DNA of 64,000 nucleotides from Myoxocephalus aenaeus (GCA_038501785.1 JBAMJR010000047.1:7793501-7857500), one strand, 5' to 3'. Positions 8,371 to 19,146 are shown, numbered from the stretch's first letter. The notes: a model not told the origin generated them from the sequence alone. Numbers and translations: made by a program.

Positions 8371-11300
8371 TGAGCCAAATGACTCTCCATGCCGGTCCCA
8401 AACTCCCCGTGCAGTTTGCCTCTGAAAAGACGCCAAATGTGGCTAAATTTGCAGTACTGGCCTTACAGCGCGCCCTCCTTGGAATACATCGCCAGCGTAT
8501 TAATACGGGACATTCAAAAACAGGACAGCGTCCAGAGAAAAACATGTATTTTCCATCTCATCTTCTCTCGCTATCAGCCATACTTCTATCGTGTAATTAA
8601 ACATAATTGCACATTCAGAGCTTGATGGGTCTTGCTAATTGGTCCCACATTAGAAATCATAATTACCACTGTGGCCGCAGGATAATGTGTTTTGCATCTC
8701 CATTGTCTCCTTTTCTGGCAGCGGATGCATTCAACATCAACACCCACTGTGGTTTCTTTGAGTACTTGTAGAATTGTGTTAGTTACTTTGTTGCTAGTTA
8801 ATTCTGGTTACAAAGGTTTCCTGTGAATCCGAGTACATTCGCAGCTCCTCCTCAGAACAAAATGTTATAAGCATTGCATTACGGGGAAGTGAATCAATGA
8901 ATCTGGAACGCACGCGGCTTAACATCCAGACGATGGCGGCGGTGATGAAAACAAGCATAGACATCCTGCTCTTCGTCACAGGGTGGAGAGTTCGTGACGA
9001 GGTGAACCGTAAAGAACACATCTGTTTGTGTGTACAATCTTCTGCAAATGCTCTTCATTCGTTCATGTGCTACAGCTGCACGTTCTGCTCCAGAACCAAA
9101 AGTAACAGAGGGACTGATTTACTGGCTGTTTTTCTACCGCACCGTTCTGGTCTTGTCACTGTTGGAGAGTTAATGCAGCGGTGTGGCAGGGCAACGGCTT
9201 CAATTTGTTCAAGTTTAAGTGAACCTCAGAGTAGGACTGTACACAGAGGAATCCTAGGTAAATAACTTATGAAGCTCATATACTGTATGCAAATAGCTGA
9301 TGCCAAAATTTAAACATAGTTTTAATCTTATGATATCTACAAATTTTCCAATCAGCCATTTGCAATTGGCTTGACAAATACATAACAAAAATATGCTGTT
9401 TAGGGTTGTATATGAAACGTATCTTCGAAAGTGGAACCAGAGAATGTGTCACTATCTTTAAGCTACAAAACCTCAAAGTTAAATTTAGGAAACACAACAC
9501 GTTTGCTTGAAATAAGTATGCAAAATAAGTAAAAGGTAAACGATGTAACATAAGTGCGGAAAACACGTCCATAACATCGCTAAAGTAACATATAGTAAAA
9601 TAAGACTTAGATCACATACACTGGTCTGGAACGCTGGCTTTCCATCAAGTAGTCTTTCTCAATCATTATACCACGTCACTTGCTCTGAGCGTAGCATGTT
9701 TACGCATATGTGTTTACATTGCAGTAAGTACTGATAACTTGGCCTCAGTTTTGTTGATATTTTTTGGAAAACTGTCCCTTTCTTCATCTACTACCGCTTT
9801 GACTCTCCAGCTCCCTCTTCTGATATGGACATCATGAAAATGTCTCAGTGGAGCATTTTGCAGAAGAGAAAGTCACATGTACGATGGGATCTTTGGGTTC
9901 CATTAAAAACACACTTATCTTACCTCAACCTATACTTCTGTATATGTTCCCTTTGTCTTAAAAATACAGTCCAGGATATCTTCACAAAAGTCAAATATTC
10001 TGCTGGAAATCCCAGCTGATCTATGCTTCTGACCACAGCCTGAGGTCAGAGCTCTCTTTTGGTTGGACTGGCCAGTTAGTGAGAGCTGTCAGCTCGGCTT
10101 TATTGCTGCTCCAGACTCAACGGTGCAGTGGGCAATAAAACAGGTGAGCTCCCTCTTCTCTGTCAATATCATTCTTGTTTTTGTTTTTGCCCAGAGTAGT
10201 GTAGTTCATTTTTCTCCAAATGAGTTTTAAAAAGGTGCAAGATCCAAGCATTTTGATTGCCTCTCGCCAGCGGCTCATAGCTAACGGCGCTCACAGCGTC
10301 AGCAGTCCAAACAACGGTGGAAGTGCTGACCGGATGGTGCTACATACGCTAAAAGCATGCACGGCTATTTGATCAAACTCTCTGCACAGCGCTGTGCATG
10401 GGGCTCCATTAAGAGACATCTAAAGAGCTTGTAGGGTGGTGATTTTCTTTTTACAAGATCAGCTACACAAAGGACAAAGGTGTGTTTTTATCTGCTCTAA
10501 TGTCAGCTGCACATGCTAGCATGGTCAGCGAACTTCTAATTCTACTATATAAACTATAAGCATTCCTCCAAAGTGTTTGTACTGTTAGCGCTGTTAGCTG
10601 CGAACTGCCGGCTCAGCTGTCGCCATGTCGAGTCATGCAGAGGCAATATCACCTCTAACAGAAATCATGACGAGCTCAACTATTTAAAATATAGGAAAAT
10701 AAACCCATGACTAGTTTCAACTAAAGTCCAATTATAAACTTCAAATATACTTGGGGAAACTACTATTTGAAACAAGATCATACAGAACAGTTTCAGCCAG
10801 TGTGCTACACTGATGCAGTGGGTGCATTTTAAATGTAAGAGAACAAAGTCAAGCTGCGAGTCACAAAACAAAGAGTTCCAGCAACGCGGTTTGGTTCGGC
10901 TCGCTGCCTTACTGTCAATATTTACCTCCTACAGTTTGATCTCGCCTCCGATTGAAAGTTTGTCTTCTCCCTTAATGAGATTTGTTCAGTTGATTCTTTG
11001 TGTGCCGCGCTCGCCGATAACCAGGAGCCACGCAAAGGCGAGCAAATCGGAGAGCCTAATGCCCCGTCAGTAACCTGCTGCGAAGTAATGGCTGCGCGCG
11101 TCGCTCGCTAATGCCGGTTCCTCAAACATACACGCAAACACGATACGGGGGAATGTACACCCGTGTGCAGGCAAACAACAGTGTTGCTTAAAAAGCTTTT
11201 TATTATGCTCTTTTACCGCAAATACACTAATGGCCAATTATTCTTGATATTTTTCCAGCCGTGCAGCCGGCGAGTTTCAGCAGAAAACACCCAGCAGACT

Positions 11301-11700
11301 TGGTCCTGTGAACTATGTTGCCTCATGGAGGCTCTGTGTGTGGAAGTACGAGCTGGGCTGCTCTGAAACAGGCCAGGCTTCTCTGCAGCAGTATTTTTAC
11401 CTTCAGATTGGAGATGACTTTCGCCCTGGTTCCCAGTCGGTAGTTTTCCAGGTGCATTGTTTCCCCCAGGAATCTGTTATTTCATTGAAGAGGCTTGGGC
11501 CCCATTGCATTAGAACTATACTGGTGAAGTAGTTTTAGTTGGCAGTAAAGGTCAGCTCCACAACGGCCCAGTATACGTAAAGAACATGTGAGATATAACA
11601 CGGGGAACAGCAATGAATCCAAATGCAAACTAGAACCACCGCCTTGTGGTTGTCGGCCTCCTATTAGATGTTTGTGCGAAATGTATGTAATTAGCTGCAT
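8371..11700. other. Unique intergenic sequence, about 3.3 kb
   Basis: No gene recognised. A 122-codon plus frame at 8897-9265 ends just before a GTAAAT donor-like string but has no recognisable domain. At 9430-9443 the string GGAACCAGAGAATGT matches family D, a possible tiny fragment. The stretch 10860-11060 is moderately CpG-rich. No RNA gene or further mobile element is evident. Confidence 0.45.
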
Positions 11701-11704
11701 TTCT

Positions 11705-11910
11705 GAGTGAGGTCACAGTGACCTTGACCCCTTTGACCAACAAAATCAAATTAGTTTTCTGTGGGCGTTTGGGCCAAAATTGAATGGTTTATTACAACTG
11801 TGTTCATATTTTCATAAGTCTGTCCATCATTTCTTTTGGTTATGATTACATTGCTCTAAACGAGGATGTGGACATTGCCACACGTCTGACGGGGTAAGAC
11901 CACCACTACG
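11705..11910 (+). repeat. Dispersed repeat family B (nuclear-receptor-site repeat)
   Basis: The segment starts with GAGGTCACAGTGACCTTGAC and continues CCCTTTGACCAACAAAATC, then a GGGCCAAAATT block and CTAAACGAGGATGTGGACAT near its end. I recall this arrangement as a common dispersed sequence in teleost genomes, but only one copy is in the window, so the family call is from memory. The copy is diverged and has no coding capacity. Confidence 0.45.
11710..11727. promoter_or_regulatory. Perfect oestrogen-response-element palindrome plus NR5A/ERR half-site
   Basis: AGGTCACAGTGACCT at 11710-11724 is a perfect inverted repeat of AGGTCA with a 3-bp spacer, the canonical ERE, with the same spacer as the classic vitellogenin A2 element. 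The overlapping TGACCTTGA (11719-11727), read on the minus strand as TCAAGGTCA, is the extended half-site bound by SF-1/LRH-1 and ERR. A further TTTGACC follows at 11731. The motifs are seen directly. Binding in vivo is inference, and the host repeat has no recognised gene nearby. Confidence 0.6.
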
Positions 11911-12986
11911 CCAAGTATTATATTATAAATCCTACTTTCAACAGGTACTTGGCCACTGATGCCAGCGTTCACTGACACTAAATGGGCCAATCAGGCGTTT
12001 AAATAGGCTTGTATCTCATTTGGTCTTTAATATTTAATGATATAACCTGTGCACGTTACATAACCGACTGCAGCGCGTTTGACTCATTAGCTGCCGAGTT
12101 GCTGCACGGGGATGTTTGACTGCTCTTTGAACAACAGTTTGGACTAACGGTGACATACTGGTGGCATCAAAGAGAATACGTGAGAGGCTGACGGGGACGA
12201 CGAGCCACACGGTGGTGACGGAGCCTCCAACAGGAACACACCCACGCTGGTGTTAGCTCCGCTGAGTGAGAGACGATAAGCGGTAGAGGGAGAAACTGAA
12301 TATTTTCAGCCGTGTGTGTGTGTGTGTTTCTATTATTGTGATACTTCAAAAACCTCGACTGTTATTGCCTAAACCATAAAATGCCATTAACACTCAAGAC
12401 AGGAAAACATGGACAAATAATTGTTTTCCACTTTCATGCAGCGAAAACGCAAAATGACAGTTTATTGTAACGGGAGCTCTGCAATTATTTTCCACTTCCT
12501 CCTGCTGCTAAACAGCGGGGATGTATGAAGTTACAACTTTGCCATCCGTCAGCGGTTCGTGGGAGATGTAGCATTTGCATAACGCAAACTATATGTTATG
12601 AAGGGAATCGCAAAAGGAAAGGATGGAGAGAAAGAGACAAGCGTGGATGTTAAGGAGACAGAAATATCACACCGCTGGAACAAGCTACCAAGTGGGAGAA
12701 AAAACATCAAGAAGAGGCTTTCTTCCTGCCGGTGTCACGGGGGATTGGGAGCAGAGGGAACAGAGAGACACAAGTCTGTGACCTCAGCCAATAAAAATTG
12801 CTTTTGTAAACCTAAAAGTCCCCCGCGACGCCCATCTGAGGGCTTTATGATCTCCTGTTGCCGCACAGCAGCCGCCTTATTCCCTGTGTGGATGTCAGTG
12901 CTCTCTGTTTACCTGCACAAAAAACAAAAAACAAAATCCAGCAGAAGACGGAGCTTCCCTGGGAGACGTGGCGCCGGGTTAGAGTG
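11911..12986. other. Unique sequence with short (GT)8
   Basis: A GT tract lies at 12312-12327. The 129-codon frame at 12598-12987 is rich in Lys, Arg and Ser without a domain and is treated as chance. Nothing else is recognised. Confidence 0.5.
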
Positions 12987-13067
12987 ACGGCTGCACTGCT
13001 GAACTCCTCTTCTGAGTCACCGTCTCTCTCTCAGACAAAAGGCGTTACCGCACAGCTGCTCTTTGCA
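12987..13067 (+). repeat. Local direct duplication, left copy
   Basis: Shares CGTCTCTCTCTCAGACAAAA-type sequence, GGCGTTA, and CTGCTCTTTGC with 13368-13431 in the same order. The left copy has an extra stretch of about 16 bp (CCTCTTCTGAGTCACC). It lies about 380 bp upstream of its partner. Confidence 0.7.
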
Positions 13068-13367
13068 ACATGTGTTAAAAATAATTCTGTGTTGCTACGC
13101 ATGCACATATATCTGTTTTCTAATCAGACGCTAAACAACAACAACTGTTGACAACAATGAGTTGATGAGATGTAATTGCATTGTGTTCCCCTGCTGGGGC
13201 TCAGCCTGCCAGCTGCTATCAATCAAACACAGATTTATTGTACTTCAGTTGAGACAATTAAATATATTTTTTCTGCTTAATCTGCCAATTTCAGATTAGT
13301 CAGACAAAAAGGGACCACAGCGATGCGGCTTACTGCACATGCAGGGCCACGCAGGTGTGTTTAAGGT
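13068..13367. other. Spacer between the two duplication copies
   Basis: Unique AT-rich sequence. Downstream of the right copy there is weak similarity to the start of this spacer (GTTGCTACGCATGCACAT versus GTTGCTATGGATGCATGTGC), hinting that the duplicated unit was originally longer. Confidence 0.4.
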
Positions 13368-13431
13368 GGCGGCTGCGCCGCTGAACCCGTCTCTCTCAGA
13401 CAAAAGGCGTTAGCACGCGGTTGCTCTTTGC
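13368..13431 (+). repeat. Local direct duplication, right copy
   Basis: GCGGCTGCGCCGCTGAACC, then CGTCTCTCTCAGACAAAAGG and CGTTA with TGCTCTTTGCC, collinear with 12987-13067. About 85 percent of aligned bases appear to match by eye, so the duplication is not recent. Confidence 0.7.
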
Positions 13432-15405
13432 CTCGCTGCTCTACCTCCTAGCAGAGCTGCTGCTTTTTGTTTTGCCACTGTGCATAGGCGTAAATAGGAT
13501 GCAAGATAATGTTGCTATGGATGCATGTGCTTTTATTGTTTCCCAGCCTGCGAGTTTAAAGAGCAAAACAAAAGCGTCGGCGCGTAGGTGTGTGTGTGCG
13601 CGGGTGGAGTCGCACTCGTTGTCGCGTGTCCAACTGTTCCTAACAATGCGACAGCGTATGCGAGTGTCTCGGCAATTAGCCGGCCGCTATTGAACTCCGA
13701 CAGCCGCCTATTCTGTTTCAGCTCAGAACAATTTGCTCTACAGAGGGATTCAACAATGTTCCTCCCAACGTATAAATGAGACGAACATGTAAAGCTAGCG
13801 AGCGTGACTTGTTACGGCGCTTGAATGACAGCGCCGACCCTGTGCTTTGGGGGAAATGAAACGGAAAATGAACAAAGCTCCTCGCGGAAAACGTCCTAAT
13901 GACTCTTAATTATCTTTGCCGCGGTGCCGAGTGTAGGACACGCTAATCCTTCTTGCGCTAACTACATGCATTCAGCAAACGTCTCCATCTAATCTAAGTC
14001 GGTGTAGAGAATTTGAATTCCTCTCCAGGTAAAGCGACCGATAATCTGTCTATTTAAAGGTTGAAAGGGAGAGGCCGTTGAAGCTGTTTTGTGTGTTTTT
14101 TCAGTGTTTATTTTCATACAGTGGTTTTCAGCGGCGTACACAACATGTGACCCTGTTGTTTGGGGGACTAATCAGAGGAAATGAGTGAGAGCACCTTGAT
14201 GCATGGACACGTGGGAGTCGATCATGGAACACAAAGCGGGGACAGAAAGGTCACGTTCTCAAAACCCTCTCGCCACGCGACGTGGGGATCGTTACCGGCA
14301 TTACATCCCACCGGCAGATCATTTTCTGTGCTATTCACCCAGGCTTGTTATACTCCCTCCTCTCATTTCATGCACAATAACCCTCCAAGAGGGGCTCGCA
14401 GTTGGGGTGATATTACGCATGAACTCTTTCTGAATGTCTCAGAGCGATTGCAAATTCCGTTTTTTTTTTTTAATTACACTTTAAATGGGCAGATGTTTAG
14501 AGATTCCTTTCAACCACTTAGATCAGAAGATTCTAACACGATTTAATTTATTCGAGTTATTTTTGTGCAAATATCTTTACCGAGAGCCTTTCAGCAGATT
14601 TGCTCATGACACAGATTCAAACACGTGTTGAGGCTGCTTTGGGCTGTTGTTGTGGGTTCAAAGGCGTGTTCGAGCATTCTTAGTGTTCCGCTATGGAGGA
14701 AGTAAAAATTGAGTGGGTGTTAATTATGCTTCAGTAGTTAATGGCTTTTCTGTGCAAGAATTGGATGAGTTTGTAGCTCTAAAATATGCTGATTTCTCCA
14801 CTTAGAGAACACATTTTGGACTAATTGTACTGTCAAGAACCATAATGAAAACATTCATAGCATCAGAGCAGTGGGATGAAGGTTGTTTTCTTCATCACCC
14901 TCCTCCCAGACTTCTGATTGCTATCGCGCCCACTCACAGGTCCTCTGCACAAAACGTGTCCATTAGTTTCCATTTTTATCCCAATTTAATCAACTTACTT
15001 ACTTAACTTATTCTACTTATGTCCACCACTTCAGGCGCTACCGGCAAGGCAACCGCAGTGGATGGCGAGCAACCACCACAACCCGGATGTCCACGCTGTT
15101 TTCCTTTATGAATTCTTTGCAATGAGAGCGCTGCATTGATGTTTAGGCTACGGTCTCCGTCCATATTTTGAATAATCAAAAATGGAGGAGGGGCGGGACA
15201 AATAGGACGGCATCCTTCCCAGACAGTTGCTGTGCAGATACCCGTCACACACGCACGCCGGCTTCCCTTTCTGCCGCGTACACTTCATGAGTGTCATCGG
15301 ATCCGGCGTGGCATTGAGTCGCCCTGGAACGAAGCAGCCGCCTGTGTGGAGCCCATTTATTTTCTCATGAAACATGGTGTCATTACATTCACTTCATCCA
15401 ATTAC
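13432..15405. other. Unique intergenic sequence, about 2 kb
   Basis: Open frames at 13421-13779 and 14181-14546 run in two phases of the same strand and show no domain. A poly-T of 12 sits at 14460-14471. No gene, RNA gene or repeat family recognised. Confidence 0.5.
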
Positions 15406-15514
15406 AGGGGGAGAGAGAGAGAGGGAGAGAGAGGGAGAGGGAGAGGGGGAGAGAGAGGGAGAGGGAGAGGGGGAGAGAGAGGGAGAGGGGGGGGAGAGAG
15501 AGAGAGAGAGAGAG
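15406..15514 (+). repeat. 109-nt uninterrupted homopurine tract
   Basis: Every base from 15406 to 15514 on the plus strand is A or G. Inside, a unit built from GGGAGAGAGAGGGAGAGGGA recurs about three times, followed by a G8 run and a (GA)n tail. Such mirror-like purine tracts can form intramolecular triplexes, and the G-runs could join quadruplexes. It is simple sequence, not a gene. The 115-codon frame through it is an Arg/Glu/Gly artefact. Confidence 0.95.
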
Positions 15515-16407
15515 TATTTACAGAAAACCTTCTGATGTCCACCAACATGGAGCAGCACAATATATTGATCTCATGTTAAGATGACTATGATTCGATGGTC
15601 CAGGACAGGTACATGCTTGATACCGTTTGTATTAAGGAGAATAACACATGTCTCTGAGCATTTTAGTTAAGACTACTGTATAATACCTCCAAAGCCCTGC
15701 TGTAACACCATTCAGCGACACGCCAACATTGACTTTAAATCCTTCTCTTTTTCTGACAGCAAAAGGATATTATTGCCATGAAAAAGGGATATGTTGAGGT
15801 GAAGATGAGGTGAAAGAGCAGCGCTTGGTTCCACGGCGGGGTAGCAGAGTGACGCCTCGGCGCTGGAGGTCACGCGTGCCCGCATCAAAAAAATGAGGGG
15901 GAGATACTCGTCTTAATTGAACCACGTCGGCGACACTATTCCGATTGAACCGGAGCGGGAAGGAGCCGGGGAACAGCTGCGTGCGAGGCGAGGCGGGGCG
16001 GAAAGGAAAAGCAAGAAGAGAAGAGAAGAGGTGTGGGATCAACTCCATCGCTCCTGTTCTGCTTTGACATCCAGATCTCTCCTTGAGCTTGCCGCCAGCG
16101 GAGGGTCCCATGGCAACCTGCCACCAGAAAGCAGGAGGCTGATCACTGAGGCAGCGGCGGGCCGGGATCAACGGAGACGATTTTCTCGCTGCCCGAACAG
16201 ACGTGTTTCTTTCAGTATGCTTTTTTTAACATTTTTATATTATTATTATATTATTGTTGGATTATTGTTGCGATACACTGGATTATTTCTAACGTTTATC
16301 TTGAGACAAACTATGAACTCTGCGCCAGCGAACAGTAAATAGTACAGTTCAAATGAATAAAAAACTACTTAGCCAAGTAGCGCACTAATTTGCCTCCTGC
16401 TGTTTTC

Positions 16408-16411
<4 letters not shown>
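15515..16411. other. Unique to CpG-rich sequence
   Basis: From about 15800 to 16200 the DNA is GC- and CpG-rich, with overlapping frames on both strands (15770-16342) that have no recognisable domain. CCATGGCAAC at 16108-16117 contains an RFX half-site GGCAAC. It could be a promoter or a 5' exon, but no TATA, initiator context or donor site singles one out. Confidence 0.4.

Positions 16412-16412
<1 letters not shown>

Positions 16413-16446
<34 letters not shown>
16413..16446. repeat. (TA)17 microsatellite
   Basis: Pure TA tract directly abutting the RFX-like palindrome to its right. Confidence 0.97.
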
Positions 16447-16449
<3 letters not shown>

Positions 16450-16460
16450 ACCACGGTTAC
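16447..16460. promoter_or_regulatory. RFX X-box-like palindrome
   Basis: GTAACCACGGTTAC is a perfect inverted repeat of GTAACC with a 2-bp spacer. The X-box consensus is GTNRCC, 0-3 bases, RGYAAC, and this site differs from it at one position of the right arm. It begins a CpG-rich stretch (16447-16620) with further AGCAAC and GGCAAC half-sites at about 16490 and 16552. X-boxes mark ciliary gene promoters, but no ciliary gene is identified here, so function is inference. Confidence 0.4.
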
Positions 16461-16695
16461 GGTCGTGAAGCTTGCGGGTATCCGAGAGGCAACGCTTAAC
16501 GGCGCGGCGCGGCGGTCGGGATGCGCTGGGCGGGAGAACGCTGGGCGCTTAGCAACGCGCTGCATCGCCGAGAAGCGTTTCAAAACAGCGAGCAGCGCTT
16601 TAACTCGCGTTCATTTAAAAAAAGGCTCTGTACTGCTAACTGTACCGCACACACCCACCTGCTGAAAGTCATGCTGCCAGCACACATCACAACCG

Positions 16696-16697
<2 letters not shown>
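16461..16697. other. CpG-rich block
   Basis: Strings such as GGCGCGGCGCGGCGGTCGGG give a high CpG density in otherwise CpG-poor surroundings, consistent with a small CpG island. The 91-codon frame at 16390-16665 begins inside the TA tract and is not credible as a protein. Confidence 0.45.

Positions 16698-16731
<34 letters not shown>
16698..16731. repeat. (CA)17 microsatellite
   Basis: Pure CA tract. The His/Thr- or Cys/Val-rich frames crossing it are artefacts. Confidence 0.95.
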
Positions 16732-16735
<4 letters not shown>

Positions 16736-17533
16736 TACTACCGTAACAATTCAGTCTCTCTAATCTCTTGATGTACAACATCGCTCTTCGTCCCGGTGGA
16801 TTCATATCAAAGCCTCGATGGCGGAATAGTGAAATAATATAAAGGGTGAGGTTTGAAAGGGAACTTACTGTCATCATGACAAGTTTTGACAGCGCTTGTT
16901 GTTGCAATCTGTCCACCTGGTGCTTTCAGGTGCTCAAAGCTAATGGATTTTGTTCTGTTCTATGCACCTTTTACGTGGGGAAAATTAAAAAAAAAAATTT
17001 GCCCTTATTCCCGGAAAAAGACAAAAAAATGAACGGGACCAGTGGTGGACTTGTGCGAGCTTCAACCATCTCAGGCCGGCGTTATGAGATGTGTGCACAT
17101 CCAAAAACCCGTTGACATTCAAGTCCTTCATCGTGTTTAATAGTAGCTGTAAACAGGAAGGAGGCCATGTGTTGCAAAACTAGCGTGAAAAACCCAAATT
17201 GAGACGCAAAATCCCAATGCGCTGTATATGTGTCTAAAGAAAGCTCAGAGAACCTGAATATTATCAGCATATCCCACATGTCTTCATCTAAAAAAGGCTC
17301 CATTACGATAAAGGCCTCATTTGAAATATCCAAACAGAAAATGCTATTAACAGGACGAGTATCGAATTCAGAATATTGTCATGTTTGGAGTTATGGTGGA
17401 ATTTCTGCTGCACACTTTATGGAATGGTGTCTATGAGAATGAAAAATGTTTGCAAATCTCAGCTCGCACCTGCTTGAATTACCAACAGCGACCATTCAAC
17501 ACTTTGCTGATGAGCGTTGTATTGTTTTTGCAC
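16732..17533. other. Unique intergenic sequence
   Basis: No recognisable gene. Short frames of 68-89 codons lie on both strands. An A9 run sits near 16988. Confidence 0.5.
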
Positions 17534-17540
17534 TGCGTGC

Positions 17541-17628
<88 letters not shown>
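17534..17628. repeat. 95-bp alternating purine-pyrimidine (GT/GC) tract
   Basis: GT repeats with interspersed GC steps over 95 bp. Alternating purine-pyrimidine sequence of this length is a strong Z-DNA former under supercoiling. Three frames through it encode poly-Cys/Val or poly-His/Thr and are artefacts. Confidence 0.97.
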
Positions 17629-17951
17629 TCACACAGCTGTTAAACTGAAAAGCCTCCCAAAGGAAAGTCTGCCAATGTGCCAATGTTCTCTTCTGTGCAA
17701 CCTGTCAGGTGGAAACCTTGTATTTCTGAAATGTCAACTTTTCACAGGAGCAGCCTTGAGCGTCGCGGTCAGTGGGTTTTAAAATCGCTTCGAGGAGACC
17801 GGAGTGACACGCATTCCTCAGACGAGGGCAGTAATTAAGTCGAGGCTTTTCTGTGTCTTTCTGTCCCTTCTGCAAAAACACAAACAGAAATATGCAAGAT
17901 TGTGTTTTTTATATCTAAAATATCACTATGAATTACTTTGCATCTTATATA
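17629..17951. other. Unique sequence left of the Tc1 element
   Basis: Nothing recognised beyond the TATATA string that supplied the TA target of the adjacent transposon. Confidence 0.5.
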
Positions 17952-17953
17952 TA

Positions 17954-17982
17954 CACTCACCTAAAGGATTATTAGGAACACC
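17954..17982 (+). repeat. Tc1 left terminal inverted repeat
   Basis: 29 bp, exactly complementary to the right repeat. Similarity between the ends stops at 17983. Confidence 0.95.
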
Positions 17983-18101
17983 TGTTCAATTTCTCATTAA
18001 TGCAATTATCTAATCAACCAATCACATGGCAGTTGCTTCAATGCATTTAGGGGTGTGGTCCTGGTCAAGACAATCTCCTGAACTCCAAACTGAATGTCAG
18101 A

Positions 18102-19066
18102 ATGGGAAAGAAAGGTGATTTAAGCAATTTTGAGCGTGGCATGGTTGTTGGTGCCAGACGGGCCGGTCTGAGTATTTCACAATCTGCTCAGTTACTGGGA
18201 TTTTCACTCACAACTATTTCTAGGGTTTACAAAGAATGGTGTGAAAAGGGAAAAACATCCAGTATGCGGCAGTCCTGTGGGCGAAAATGCCTCGTTGATG
18301 CTAGAGGTCAGAGGAGAACGGGCCGACTGATTCAAGCTGATAGAAGAGCAACTTTGACTGAAATAACCACTCGTTACAACCGAGGTATGCAGCAAAGCAT
18401 TTGTGAAGCCACAACACGCACAACCTTGAGGCGGATGGGCTACAACAGCAGAAGACCCCACCGGGTACCACTCATCTCCACTACAAATAGGAAAAAGAGG
18501 CTACAATTTGCAAGAGCTCACCAAAATTGGACAGTTGAAGACTGGAAAAATGTTGCCTGGTCTGATGAGTCTCGATTTCTGTTGAGACATTCAGATGGTA
18601 GAGTCAGAATTTGGCGTAAACAGAATGAGAACATGGATCCATCATGCCTTGTTACCACTGTGCAGGCTGGTGGTGGTGGTGTAATGGTGTGGGGGATGTT
18701 TTCTTGGCACACTTTAGGCCCCTTAGTGCCAATTGGGCATCGTTTAAATGCCACGGCCTACCTGAGCATTGTTTCTGACCATGTCCATCCCTTTATGGCC
18801 ACCATGTACCCATCCTCTGATGGCTACTTCCAGCAGGATAATGCACCATGTCACCAGATCTCAACCCAATAGAGCATCTTTGGGATGTGGTGGAACGGGA
18901 GCTTCGTGCCCTGGATGTGCATCCCACAAATCTCCATCAACTGCAAGATGCTATCCTATCAATATGGGCCAACATTTCTAAAGAATGCTTTCAGCACCTT
19001 GTTGAATCAATGCCACGTAGAATGAAGGCAGTTCTGAAGGCGAAAGGGGGTCAAACACAGTATTAG
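18102..19066 (+). pseudogene. Tc1 transposase, frameshifted by a deletion in the catalytic domain
   Basis: The first part (18102-18872, 256 residues) starts MGKKGDLSNFERGMVVG and holds two helix-turn-helix units (about residues 8-46 and 70-112), a basic NRKKRLQFARAH stretch (129-140), and the first two catalytic aspartates at D155 (AWSDESRF) and D246 (QQDNAPCH). It then runs QISTQ and stops. The rest, in another phase from 18848, reads SPDLNPIEHLWDVVE with the catalytic Glu and ends at 19066 with MPRRMKAVLKAKGGQTQY. Only 32 nt separate the codons of D246 and the Glu, where a DD34E enzyme needs 102. The inferred deletion is therefore 70 bp, causing a frameshift. The copy cannot make active enzyme. 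A truncated DNA-binding protein is conceivable. Confidence 0.92.
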
Positions 19067-19069
19067 TAT

Positions 19070-19095
19070 GGTGTTCCTAATAATCCTTTAGGTGA

Positions 19096-19098
<3 letters not shown>
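19070..19098 (-). repeat. Tc1 right terminal inverted repeat
   Basis: Exact inverted copy of 17954-17982, starting four bases after the transposase stop codon and ending at the TA duplication. Confidence 0.95.

Positions 19099-19143
<45 letters not shown>
19099..19143. repeat. (TA)22 microsatellite
   Basis: Begins with the TA target duplication of the Tc1 element and continues as pure TA. Confidence 0.95.

Positions 19144-19146
<3 letters not shown>

Larger units (their letters stand above)
17954..19098 (+). mobile_element. Complete Tc1/mariner transposon, non-autonomous by internal deletion
   Basis: The 29-bp terminal inverted repeats at 17954-17982 and 19070-19098 (CACTCACCTAAAGGATTA...) are identical base for base. 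TA flanks both ends (17952-17953 and 19099-19100). The 1145-bp element carries one transposase gene on the plus strand, broken near its end by a small deletion. Identical ends and a frame otherwise free of stops point to recent insertion. The right end runs directly into a TA microsatellite. The element could only be mobilised by transposase from another copy. Confidence 0.95.

Noticed and set aside
8897..9265. 122-codon plus-strand frame
   Set aside because: No recognisable domain, and its length is within chance for AT-balanced DNA of this size.
15232..15579. 115-codon Arg/Glu/Gly-rich frame
   Set aside because: Produced by the homopurine tract at 15406-15514.
17381..17782. 133-codon Cys/Val-rich frame
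   Set aside because: Two thirds of the unusual residues come from a GT microsatellite.
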